DNA of 64,000 bases from NCBI GenBank assembly GCA_030156535.1, contig JASGMJ010000001.1:62001-126000 (forward strand), given 5' to 3'. Made by a program: the position numbers and the translations under genes. The first letter of the stretch is position 1, and every line of letters starts with the position of its first letter. The notes below the pieces were generated by a model, which saw nothing but the letters and a program-made list of their open reading frames with translations, searched no databases and had not been told where the DNA came from. Shown one piece after another: positions 1 to 7,895 of the stretch. This DNA comes from Candidatus Sumerlaeota bacterium. GTDB taxonomy: Bacteria; Sumerlaeota; Sumerlaeia; SLMS01; JAHLLQ01.

Positions 1-723
1 GCACGCCAGCCCCACCGGAACCCACCACTTCCACGGCACGGGCTCAGGCGACGGGTGGATCAGGCGCTTCGCCTTTTCGGGCAACGGCAGGGCGTACAGA
101 ATGTCCGCTCCCGCGTAGGCCGCGCCGACAACGATTCCCGCCATCCAGCCTCCGTGCAGATTGCTCCACGCCGCGAACATCGGCGGCAGCGCCAACAGCC
201 ACTTGCGGCTCCACCACTTTTCGTGGATGCCCGTGATGAGAAGAATCTCGGCGGCGAGGAGCACGTTGGTCACCAGCGGCGGACGCGGGTAAAAAGTCCG
301 CCGCCCCACAGCGAGTGCGATGCTCGCCACCAGCAGCGCGATCCACCAGTTGCGCGAGAGTCTGCCCGCGAGAAAGTAGAGGATCAGGCACGCGAGCAGA
401 ATGGCGCCCGTCTTTGCGACGGTCACCATCCGCCATCCGCCCAGGCCCCAGGATTCGCCGAGACGAAAGGCCTTCCACATCGCGAGCTGCGTCACCCACT
501 CGTGATTGTGCCACTCGTATTCCTCCGCCGTGAAGGCGAAGACGTCGTTGTGGGGGAGTCCGTTTTCCGCGATGTACTTGCCGGTTTTGACGTGCCACCA
601 GCAGTCATTGTCGCCACGGATCGGGACGAGCGCGACGCTCGTCCCAAACAGAAGGAGCAGCAGCGCACCCAGCAGCGCGCTCCACATACTCTGGCCGCTC
701 AGGATTGCGCGCGTGCGTTCCAC
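1..723 (-). CDS. GT-C-like polytopic membrane protein (3' end cut by window)
   Basis: The reading frame stays open to base 1, so only the first 241 codons are seen. The GTG start at 723 is supported by GGCGGAG five bases upstream and an in-frame stop a little further up. The protein begins with a hydrophobic helix (about residues 12-34), then a loop with the motif DNDCWWHVKTG (38-48), then further membrane segments. A short Asp/Trp/His loop after TM1 is typical of GT-C-fold glycosyltransferase-like and uncharacterised polytopic proteins, where the acidic residues bind the lipid-phosphate sugar donor. That role is inference here. It lies 32 bp downstream of the DegT aminotransferase gene, probably in one transcript, which suggests a cell-surface glycan role. 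Confidence 0.7.
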   Translation of the reverse strand, partial: MERTRAILSGQSMWSALLGALLLLLFGTSVALVPIRGDNDCWWHVKTGKYIAENGLPHNDVFAFTAEEYEWHNHEWVTQLAMWKAFRLGESWGLGGWRMVTVAKTGAILLACLILYFLAGRLSRNWWIALLVASIALAVGRRTFYPRPPLVTNVLLAAEILLITGIHEKWWSRKWLLALPPMFAAWSNLHGGWMAGIVVGAAYAGADILYALPLPEKAKRLIHPSPEPVPWKWWVPVGLAC

Positions 724-755
724 GGCGACTCCGCCAAGGTTGGGTCAACCGGCAC

Positions 756-1871
756 TCAGGCCATCGCCGCTTTCAGTGCAGCGACGACCTCATCCTGCTC
801 CGCCGGCGTGATGTACGCGAAGAGCGGCGGGTTCAGGATGCTCTTGCCGAGCACGCGTGCGTTGTCGCCGCCGACGTGTCCGGCGCTCCATCCCCGTGCG
901 CCCGGTTGCTCGCTCATGGCCGACGGATACGTGTTGCCGAATCCGATGCCCTGTTCTTTCAGTTTCGCCTCGATGGCCGGGCGCCGCGCGGGGTCCATCA
1001 ACGTCGCCACGAGGTAGCCGTTCTCGCCACAGCCTTCCGGCGGAGCGACGTACTTCACGTTGCCCATGCGTGCGAAGGCCTCGCGATAGCGGGCGGCCGC
1101 CTCGACGCGTGATGCCATGCGTGCGTCGAAGTAGTCGAGGCACAGGTCCAGCCACGCCGCGTCCAGCCCGGCCATGCGGCTGTTCCATCCGATCACGCCG
1201 TGCAGGTAGTGCGTCACGCGGCCGTGATTGCCGTGCAGGCGGGTGCGGTCGGCGAGCTCCTTGCTGGAGCAAAACACCGCGCCCGCGTCGCCGCACGAGC
1301 CAAACACCTTGGCCGGGTAGAACGATGTCGTTGCCATCCACGCATCCGCGTAGATCGCCCGGCCCTTCCACGTGACGCCAAAGCACTGCGCGCCGTCCTC
1401 AATCAACGGAATGCGGCGTGCCGCGCAGAACTCGCGAAAGTCATCCAGCCGCGCCGTGCACCAGCCGTACAGATGCACCAGCAACACGGCCTTCGGCGCG
1501 TATTCGTCCACGGCCTTGCGGAACAGATCAAAGTCCATCTGCAAGTCGGTCATGTCGATGTCGACGGTTACGGGCTTTGCGCCGACGTTGACGACCGCTT
1601 CGAACGTTGCCCAGAATGTCGCGTCGGGAATCAGAACGCGGTCGCCCGGGCCAACCCCCGCGACGCGCAGCGCCAGTTGCAGGGCGTCGGTGCCGTTGGC
1701 GCAGCCCACTGCGGCGGGCGCTCCGGTCACTTCGGCCAGGCGCTTTTCCAGGTCGGCCACCACGGGGCCGCCCACGAACATCGTGTTTTCCGTGACGTGG
1801 CGGACTTTCTCCATCCACCGGTCCATGAAGCCCGGCTCGAAGCGTTTGAGATCAATAAAGGGAACGGCCAT
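756..1871 (-). CDS. DegT/DnrJ/EryC1/StrS family sugar aminotransferase
   Basis: PLP-dependent aminotransferase of 371 residues, close to the usual family length (about 370-390). The Schiff-base lysine is K188 in SFYPAKVFGSCGD, and the cofactor-binding aspartate is D159 in LIEDGAQ. The N-terminus (VPFIDLKR) and the CANGTDAL substrate loop at about 57-64 are family hallmarks. Members transaminate nucleotide-activated keto-sugars to amino-sugars for surface polysaccharides. The exact sugar cannot be read from sequence. An AGAGAGG box precedes the ATG. The partial GT-C-like gene follows 32 bp downstream, and trpG lies 111 bp upstream on the same strand. Confidence 0.93.
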   Translation of the reverse strand: MAVPFIDLKRFEPGFMDRWMEKVRHVTENTMFVGGPVVADLEKRLAEVTGAPAAVGCANGTDALQLALRVAGVGPGDRVLIPDATFWATFEAVVNVGAKPVTVDIDMTDLQMDFDLFRKAVDEYAPKAVLLVHLYGWCTARLDDFREFCAARRIPLIEDGAQCFGVTWKGRAIYADAWMATTSFYPAKVFGSCGDAGAVFCSSKELADRTRLHGNHGRVTHYLHGVIGWNSRMAGLDAAWLDLCLDYFDARMASRVEAAARYREAFARMGNVKYVAPPEGCGENGYLVATLMDPARRPAIEAKLKEQGIGFGNTYPSAMSEQPGARGWSAGHVGGDNARVLGKSILNPPLFAYITPAEQDEVVAALKAAMA

Positions 1872-1982
1872 TGGGTGCCTCTCTCTCCAGGATGAACGGC
1901 AGGGGAGCAGGAGCGCCGCGCCCGCGTGCCTTGGCGATCAAGCCCCGGGGGCCCGGGCAAGGTCAAGCAGCGCGGCGTGGTG

Positions 1983-2561
1983 TCAGGAGGCTTTTGCGAG
2001 ATCGAGGAAGTTGCGCAGCAGGCGCTTGCCCTCGCCCGTCAGGATCGATTCCGGGTGGAATTGCACGCCGTGGATCGGCAACGTCTTGTGCCGCAGACCC
2101 ATGACCATGTTGTCGTCCGTCGCGTAGGCCGTCACTTCCACGTCTTCGGGAAGCCCCTCTTCCTTGACGATCAGGGAGTGATAGCGGGTTGCCTCGAACG
2201 GATTCGGCAGCCCCGCGAAGACGCCCTTGTCGTCGTGGCGGATCATGCTTGTCTTGCCGTGCATCAGGCGCGGGGCGTTTGTCACGACGCCGCCAAAGAC
2301 CTGCCCGATGCACTGGTGCCCGAGGCAGACGCCGAGCGTGGGCACCCGGGAGGAAACTTCGCGCAACACCTGGCAGGAAATGCCGGCGTCGTTGGGCGTT
2401 CCGGGACCGGGCGAGATGACGATCGCCTGGGGCGAGAGCTTGTCCAGCGTCGCCATGTCGAGCTTGTCGTTGCGCACGACATGCAGGGTCTCTCCCAGCT
2501 CGCCGAGGTATTGCACCAGGTTGTAGGTAAACGAATCGTAGTTGTCGATCACCAGAATCAT
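1983..2561 (-). CDS. trpG: Glutamine amidotransferase, anthranilate/aminodeoxychorismate synthase component II
   Basis: Class I glutamine amidotransferase of 192 residues, full length for TrpG/PabA. The nucleophile is C79 in GVCLGHQ, and the catalytic His169 and Glu171 lie in VQFHPES. The N-terminus (ILVIDNYDSFTYNL) and ISPGPGTP are diagnostic. It releases ammonia from glutamine for chorismate amination, giving anthranilate for tryptophan or aminodeoxychorismate for folate. No trpE/pabB or other trp gene lies nearby, so the two roles cannot be separated. Its ATG overlaps the stop of the upstream TPR gene by 4 bp (ATGA), so translation is probably coupled. Confidence 0.95.
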   Translation of the reverse strand: MILVIDNYDSFTYNLVQYLGELGETLHVVRNDKLDMATLDKLSPQAIVISPGPGTPNDAGISCQVLREVSSRVPTLGVCLGHQCIGQVFGGVVTNAPRLMHGKTSMIRHDDKGVFAGLPNPFEATRYHSLIVKEEGLPEDVEVTAYATDDNMVMGLRHKTLPIHGVQFHPESILTGEGKRLLRNFLDLAKAS

Positions 2562-3421
2562 GGTTTGCGTCCGTCGTCGAAACGATAGCCTTCGTCTTTC
2601 AGGATCCTCTTTCGCACTTCCCAGCGGGCCGCCAGCGATCGCACCAAGGGGTCTGCGGGATTTGCATTTTCCAGAACGAGCGGCAGCAGCGCCTTCATTT
2701 CCAGCACGTCGGCCGCCGCCGGGTTCTGCAACTGAACGAGACAGTCTGCCAAGAGGTAATCCAGTCCTCTGACGGAACCGTGACGGCGGGCTGCCTGGAA
2801 GGAACGCACAGCATCCTCCAGCAGGGCCTGGTCGTTGGCGCGCTCGCCGAGTGCCTTGCGGGTGATCCCGCGGTAGTAATGGAAGAACAGCGCGTCACGC
2901 CCTTCGGGCGGCTCTTCCGCGCGTTCAAAGCACTGGTGGGCCTTCTCCCAGTCGTCCGGGTCCTGGGTGGCGCGGGCGATGGCCGTGGCCACGGTGGCCT
3001 GATCGCGCCGGCACGCCGCCAGCCCTTCGCACGTTTCGCGCGCCGCACGGCGTTCCGCCACGGCGAGTGCTTCCCGCAGCCGCCCCACGTCCTCGCGCTG
3101 GGTCCCCAGCACGAACAGGCACGCGAAGAGGCGTTCGAGATGGACGTCGATGGTATCCTCCCTGCAATGCTCCAGCGCCTCGCGGTACAGGCTCTCCGCA
3201 CGTTCGTACAGTTCGAGCCCGGGTTCCTCCCCAAGGGCGCGTTTTTCGAGAAACGTCTGCTCCCACACGAAGCCCGCGATGTGCAGCGCCAGCGCGCTTG
3301 CCGCGAACTGCGTGCGGACATCCCCGACGGCCTGCGCCGCTGCCTCCAGATTGCGCTCTTCGAGGCAGACCTGCACGAATCCGAGCAGTTCTTCGGGGGT
3401 TTTGAAATCGCTCGTCTTCAT
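2558..3421 (-). CDS. TPR-like protein of unknown function
   Basis: Soluble protein of 287 residues, rich in alternating Ala/Leu/Glu helices resembling degenerate tetratricopeptide repeats (for example LYERAESLYREALEH). There is no signal peptide or membrane segment. The frame is open further upstream, but the ATG at 3421 is preferred: it has a GGAG box about seven bases upstream, and the residues before it look like a shadow. It sits between nusA (145 bp away) and trpG, overlapping trpG by 4 bp. No specific partner can be named. TPR proteins generally act as protein-interaction scaffolds. Confidence 0.75.
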   Translation of the reverse strand: MKTSDFKTPEELLGFVQVCLEERNLEAAAQAVGDVRTQFAASALALHIAGFVWEQTFLEKRALGEEPGLELYERAESLYREALEHCREDTIDVHLERLFACLFVLGTQREDVGRLREALAVAERRAARETCEGLAACRRDQATVATAIARATQDPDDWEKAHQCFERAEEPPEGRDALFFHYYRGITRKALGERANDQALLEDAVRSFQAARRHGSVRGLDYLLADCLVQLQNPAAADVLEMKALLPLVLENANPADPLVRSLAARWEVRKRILKDEGYRFDDGRKP

Positions 3422-3565
3422 GATGCTCCAAAACGGACGGCGCCGGGTTGAGTCGCACTCCCCGGCGCCGCTGATGGTCTTCCTGCTGAAGTCCCTTTGG
3501 CAAGGAGGGAGACGCCTTGAATGCCGTGCATCAGGCAATTCGCAGCACACCAACCTGCCCGGGTC

Positions 3566-5119
3566 TCAGTCCTTCTTTTCCGCTTCCGGCTCGGCTGCTT
3601 CCGGCTCGGCTGCTTCCGGTTCGGCTGCTTCCGGCTCGGCCGCTTCCGGTTCGGCTGCTTCCGCTGCGTCGCTGCTCTCGGCGGATTCCCCGGCAGGAGC
3701 GGTTTCCTCGGCGGCGGGTGCTTCTTCGGGCTTCCGTCCCGCGAGGCGATCGGCCAGCGTTGAAACTGCCCGCAGACGCTCGCGGAGTTCCTCGGTCATG
3801 CCGGCTTCGGATTTCTCCGTCATCTCGCGCAGGTTGGTCATGTATTCCTTGGCGCCTTCGATGATGTCCTCGGCGAGTTCCTGATCGTCCTGCGTGTAGG
3901 TCAGGAGCTGTTCGGGAGAGGCCTCGGCCAGTTTTTCAACGGAGTTGAGTTCGTTCGTCTTGGCCATGGCGTCGCGCATGAACTCGCTCAGTCCCTCGAT
4001 CTGGCTGAGGAAGTCCATCAGGTACTGTTGGGAGATGCTGACGAGGCGTGCCAACTCTTCCTCGTCCTCCTGTTCGGTCACGTCGATCTTCCAGCCGGTC
4101 AGCTTTGCCGCCAGCTTGGCGTTCTGGCCGCGCTTGCCGATGGCTTTGGCGAGCGATTCGTGCTCGACGACGACGTAGGCGCGGCGCTCGATTTCGTTCA
4201 GCTTGATGACGACGATCTTCGCCGGGTTCAGCGCGGAGGCGATGAACGTTTCAGGCATCGCCGAGTACGGCACGATGTCCACTTTCTCGTTGTCGAGTTC
4301 GCGTACGATCATCTGGACGCGCGACCCCTTGAGTCCGACGCAGGCGCCGACGGGATCGACGTCGGGGTTCATGCTGCTCACGGCGATCTTCGTGCGCACG
4401 CCGGGTTCGCGCGCGATTTCCACGATGCGGACCGTGCCGTCGCTGATTTCGGGAACTTCGGTCGCGAACAGTTGCTTCACGAGTTCCGAGCGCGTGCGCG
4501 AGAGGATCACCTGCGGGCCCTTGGGCGTGCGGCGCACATCGACGATCAGGCAGCGAATGCGGTCGCCAAAGCGATAGCGTACGCCCATCGGGATTTCGTG
4601 GTGGGGGAGCAGGCACTCGACCTTGCCCAGCGCCACGATGCAGTCGCGTCGTTCATAGCGCTGCACGATGCCGGTGACGACCGAGCCGATCTTGTCCTTG
4701 AAGTCCTCGAACACGTGGTCGCGTTCCGCGTCGCGCAGGCGCTGGAGAATGCCTTGGCGGACGGATTGCGCGGCGATGCGGCCGAACTCTTCCGGGTCGA
4801 TTTCGATCTCGACTTCGTCGCCCAGCATGTATTCGGGGTTCTTTGCCTTGGCGGCGAGGATGTCGACTTCGGTGCGCGCATCCTCGACGTTCATGACGAC
4901 GGTCTTCTTGACGAACAGGCGCAGATCGCCCGTCTCCAGATCGAGGTCGGGGCGCGGTTCCTTGAAGGAGTGTGCGCGCTTGACGGCTGCGGAGAAGATG
5001 GCGGATTCGACGGCCGACTTGATGATGTCGGGTTCGAGGTCCTTCTCCTTCGCGATCATCTTAATGAAGGGCTTGATGTTCAGTGCCCGGATTTCTTCGA
5101 CTTTCTTGCGTTTCGCCAC
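3566..5119 (-). CDS. nusA: Transcription termination/antitermination protein NusA
   Basis: Protein of 517 residues with the NusA order: an N-terminal RNA-polymerase-binding domain (about 1-130), an S1 domain (about 140-205) and two KH domains (about 235-350) with GLKGSRVQ and AIGKRGQNAKLA loops. It binds RNA polymerase and nascent RNA to control pausing, termination and antitermination. The start is GTG with GGAG about nine bases upstream. The tail after about residue 470 is a low-complexity acidic extension made of EAAEP repeats, replacing the extra acidic repeats seen in some NusA proteins. The common rimP-nusA-infB neighbourhood is absent: no rimP precedes it and no infB follows. Confidence 0.97.
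   Translation of the reverse strand: MAKRKKVEEIRALNIKPFIKMIAKEKDLEPDIIKSAVESAIFSAAVKRAHSFKEPRPDLDLETGDLRLFVKKTVVMNVEDARTEVDILAAKAKNPEYMLGDEVEIEIDPEEFGRIAAQSVRQGILQRLRDAERDHVFEDFKDKIGSVVTGIVQRYERRDCIVALGKVECLLPHHEIPMGVRYRFGDRIRCLIVDVRRTPKGPQVILSRTRSELVKQLFATEVPEISDGTVRIVEIAREPGVRTKIAVSSMNPDVDPVGACVGLKGSRVQMIVRELDNEKVDIVPYSAMPETFIASALNPAKIVVIKLNEIERRAYVVVEHESLAKAIGKRGQNAKLAAKLTGWKIDVTEQEDEEELARLVSISQQYLMDFLSQIEGLSEFMRDAMAKTNELNSVEKLAEASPEQLLTYTQDDQELAEDIIEGAKEYMTNLREMTEKSEAGMTEELRERLRAVSTLADRLAGRKPEEAPAAEETAPAGESAESSDAAEAAEPEAAEPEAAEPEAAEPEAAEPEAEKKD
3582..3656 (-). repeat. 15-bp tandem repeat inside nusA 3' end
   Basis: Five tandem copies of a 15-base unit (plus strand gcttccggctcggct, with C/T variation) in frame with nusA. 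They encode repeated Glu-Ala-Ala-Glu-Pro units. A partial sixth copy follows at 3657. Being a multiple of three, copy-number change would lengthen or shorten the acidic tail without frameshift. Confidence 0.95.
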
Positions 5120-5199
5120 GGTTTTCTCTCCGTCGTGCGTGATGGTCCGGGAACGGGAGCCGGAGGGTAAAAGAAAAGAGGCCGCTCACGCGACCCCGA

Positions 5200-5215
5200 T
5201 ATGGACCCGTCCATA
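5200..5215. promoter_or_regulatory. Perfect inverted repeat between nusA and the GT39-like gene
   Basis: TATGGAC-CC-GTCCATA: two perfect 7-bp arms with a 2-bp spacer, about 80 bp upstream of the nusA start in the 235-bp divergent intergenic region. The size and symmetry fit a dimeric regulator site. No regulator is known and no convincing -10/-35 pair was identified around it. Confidence 0.4.
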
Positions 5216-5354
5216 AAGTTGCCGTGCTTCTCCTCTGCTTCGGCTGGGCCGCGTTCAAGCGAAATTTGCCCGTTCTGGCGAATCGTCCTGAATTTACCGA
5301 ACTTGGGCCGTTCCTCATCTTGCCCCGCCACGCCGCGTTTCCCCTTATCACCGT

Positions 5355-6425
5355 ATGGGCATTGAAACCTCAGATTCCCCCGCTCCCGTGGGCCGGCGCC
5401 TTCTCATCGCCGTGTGCCTGCTCCTTGCCCTGGGGTTCGGCCTGCGCACGATCGACATCTGGCTCAAGCCCGACATTCCGGGTGTCGTGGCCGCGCCGGA
5501 CGAGGGCTACTCGGTCATGCTCGCCACTGGCACCTGGACGGAGCTCTTTCGCCAGACGGCCGCCGACACGCATCCGCCATTCTACTACGCGCTGCTCAAG
5601 GTCTGGTTTCTTGCCGCTCCCGGCACGCAGGCTTCCGCACGGTTTCTCTCCGTGCTTTTTTCCACGGGCACGCTGATCTATGTTTTCTTGCTGGGACGGC
5701 GTTTGTTTGGCAATGCTGCGGCGCTTTGCGCTTTGGCGTTCGCGGCGCTCGCACCCTACCAGATCTACTGGGGCCATCTGGCGCGGATGCACGCGGTGCT
5801 CCCCTTGTTCGTGGCGATGATCATTTATCACACGCTGGCCTGGCTGGAGGAGGGCCGCCGGCGCGACTGGCTGCTGTGCGCGCTGGGCTGGGTTCTTGCC
5901 GTGCAGACCAACTACATGGGCCTTGTCTTTGGGGCTGTTTGGGGAGTGGCGGTTCTCGCGTGGAGTGCCGCGCCGTGGAGGCAGCGGTTGCTTCTGCTCC
6001 CCGCCGGGCTGGTCGGGCTCGTGACGTTTCTTCCGTGGCTCCGCATGGTGCTCGACCAGGTGGAGAGCGGGCCGATGAACCGCAATTTCTTCCAGGAAAC
6101 CGTCAGCCCCGTTTATCTTTATTACCACGCGCTGTTTGGCGTCATGCACCCGTACCAGCCCAACCAGCAGGGCATCGCCTACGTTTTCTTTCTGCTGTTC
6201 GCCATCCTGTTCGTTGCGGGAATCGCACCCGTGGGCCGGCGTCCGGGACTGTGGGTTCTGCTGCTTCTTGCGCCCACGCTCCCCATCGTTATCGCGAAAT
6301 CCCAAGGGTGGACGCTTGCCGAGCGCCATCTTCTCTTCACGCTGCCACTGTTCATGGCCTATTGGGGAGCGTGCTGCGTTTCGTTTTGGGGGTATCTGCG
6401 GCAAAAACTCAAGAAGGCGCCATGA
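5355..6425 (+). CDS. GT39/ArnT-like polytopic glycosyltransferase family protein
   Basis: Membrane protein of 356 residues with about nine hydrophobic segments. The first is at about 14-30. The following loop carries APDEGYSVML and then DTHPPFYY, the pattern of GT-C family 39/83 (PMT_2) proteins, in which the acidic residue after TM1 is catalytic. Members transfer sugars from a polyprenyl-phosphate donor to lipid A, protein or glycan acceptors on the outer face of the inner membrane. The acceptor here is unknown. It is shorter than ArnT (about 550 residues) and lacks a periplasmic C-terminal domain. It stands alone on the plus strand, divergent from nusA, with no clear Shine-Dalgarno before the ATG. 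Confidence 0.8.
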   Translation: MGIETSDSPAPVGRRLLIAVCLLLALGFGLRTIDIWLKPDIPGVVAAPDEGYSVMLATGTWTELFRQTAADTHPPFYYALLKVWFLAAPGTQASARFLSVLFSTGTLIYVFLLGRRLFGNAAALCALAFAALAPYQIYWGHLARMHAVLPLFVAMIIYHTLAWLEEGRRRDWLLCALGWVLAVQTNYMGLVFGAVWGVAVLAWSAAPWRQRLLLLPAGLVGLVTFLPWLRMVLDQVESGPMNRNFFQETVSPVYLYYHALFGVMHPYQPNQQGIAYVFFLLFAILFVAGIAPVGRRPGLWVLLLLAPTLPIVIAKSQGWTLAERHLLFTLPLFMAYWGACCVSFWGYLRQKLKKAP

Positions 6426-6460
6426 AGCGGAGGCGCTGGCTTCGGTTTGCTCGCTCCGTC

Positions 6461-7576
6461 CTATCCCCTCCTGCCATTCGGTTCGCTCGTGCCTTTTGGC
6501 AGCAGCATCTCCGCCACGTCCCACGCCAGATTGAGGCGTTTCGTTTTCTCCTCGGCCATCTGGCGAAACTCATCGTCGTCGTGAAACTTGTCGGGGTGAT
6601 AGCGCATCAGCAACTTGCGGTAAATCTTCCGCGCCTCCTCGCGGGGAGTGCTTCTCTTCACCGTCAGGACTTCGAGGGCTTCGTCGAACGTCATGCGGGC
6701 GCTGGCTTGCGGTTTCTTTGGCGGGGGAGGGGCCTTCTTTCGCGTGGTGTTCTCCGGGGCTGGACGACGGCGGCCGCCTCGGGCAGACGGTCCACGGGAT
6801 TGCGAACCGCTGCCGCCCGCTGATGCCCGCGGCCCCCTCGGCTCGTTTACGGCTTCCCATCGCCTCAGGTAATTGCGCCGTACTTTCCCCCGCAGGTCGT
6901 GCCTGAGCAGTTCCTCGACCTCGATGGCCGATAACGGGCGCCCGAGCACGTCGAGCGCCCGGATGACGTCGCGCACGCTGACCCCTTCGGAGGCTCGTTC
7001 GACCAGGTCCTCGACAAAGCGCACCAGAAACGGCCGCAACTCCGGGTCGTCCAGATAGCTCACCTTCCGGTGTTCCGTGGGCTCGACGCCCCAGTCCTCC
7101 GGGCGCATGTTGCCGTCGCGCAGCATCCGCACCAATCGCCCCGTTCCCGCCTTCACCCTGCTGTAGACAGCGAGCATTTCCTTCGGTGTCCTTCGGCGTG
7201 GAGGCAGGATATCCTGCGCTTCCCTGCCCGCCCCGAAGCCCACGGCGTCGTTGAGCACGAGCACCTTCCCCCGGTACGGTTTCTCGATGGCCTTTTTGGT
7301 CTTCTCGGCGAGGCGGTGGGTCATGCAGACGATCAGATCGGCTGCCCGCACGCGGGCAGGTTGCAGCGGCTTGCTCATGTGGCGGGTGATGTCGAGGCGG
7401 TCGTCGCGCAGGAACTCCACGAGTTCGCGGGAGGGGCGGGAGGGCTGTGTGACCCAGAGGCCGACGCTGTCGAAACTCGCTCCGACGACGCCCATCGTTT
7501 CGGCATGGCGCAGCGACAGGGCCCGGGCCATCGGGCCGCGGCAAACATCGGTGTCGCTGACATAGAGAATCTGCAT
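6461..7576 (-). CDS. Degenerate LMW protein-tyrosine-phosphatase domain fused to a C-terminal J domain
   Basis: Protein of 371 residues from the ATG at 7576; the frame is open further up but less convincing. Residues 1-150 align with low-molecular-weight protein tyrosine phosphatases: the P-loop reads ILYVSDTDVCRGPMA where the family has a C-x4-CRSPMA pattern. The catalytic first Cys is therefore Ser7, while Cys12-Arg13 remain. The general-acid DP motif of the C-terminal loop appears as PP (DILPPRR). Residues about 295-358 form a DnaJ-type J domain with the HPD tripeptide at about 327 (RYHPDKF). A Lys/Pro/Arg-rich linker joins them. I infer a non-catalytic phosphotyrosine/phosphoarginine-binding or purely structural module that recruits Hsp70. 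It converges with the GT39-like gene, 35 bp stop to stop. Confidence 0.75.
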   Translation of the reverse strand: MQILYVSDTDVCRGPMARALSLRHAETMGVVGASFDSVGLWVTQPSRPSRELVEFLRDDRLDITRHMSKPLQPARVRAADLIVCMTHRLAEKTKKAIEKPYRGKVLVLNDAVGFGAGREAQDILPPRRRTPKEMLAVYSRVKAGTGRLVRMLRDGNMRPEDWGVEPTEHRKVSYLDDPELRPFLVRFVEDLVERASEGVSVRDVIRALDVLGRPLSAIEVEELLRHDLRGKVRRNYLRRWEAVNEPRGPRASAGGSGSQSRGPSARGGRRRPAPENTTRKKAPPPPKKPQASARMTFDEALEVLTVKRSTPREEARKIYRKLLMRYHPDKFHDDDEFRQMAEEKTKRLNLAWDVAEMLLPKGTSEPNGRRG

Positions 7577-7895
7577 GCGTTGGTGCCGTGCCTTTCCACG
7601 GTTGAGCAGTATGCAGGCAACTCGGGGGAGGTCAAGGCCACGCAATCGCTTGCGGCCGCGATTCCCTTCTGCAAGTTCCCGATGAGATTGCGGTTTGTGG
7701 CTTTCGGGAAAGCGGCTTTATTCCCGCATGGCACGGGCGTCTGCGCCGGCGATCGCCATTTCCCGCCCCAACATTTGGCGAGCCGGGAAAATAAGGCGTT
7801 GACCAATCCCGCCAGATTCACTTCTCTGTCTTTCGATTGCGGGCGCTTCGCCCATCACCTTTTTCCTCCCAGTTTCAGCCCAAGGAGAACACAAG
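7577..7895. other. Divergent intergenic region, 319 bp
   Basis: No gene seen. It separates the phosphatase-like/J gene from the secreted protein gene and should contain both promoters. A TTGACC hexamer lies near 7799-7804 without a good -10 partner. A short hairpin (GGGCG-CTT-CGCCC) lies at 7841-7853. AAGGAG sits ten bases before the ATG at 7896. Confidence 0.5.

Noticed and set aside
55..1017. Plus-strand open frame of 320 codons at the left edge
   Set aside because: The minus strand codes for a membrane protein and the end of the DegT gene, with family motifs and good RBS. The plus frame has none.
3582..3656. Repeat array considered as a CRISPR
   Set aside because: The units are directly adjacent with no spacers and lie in frame within nusA.
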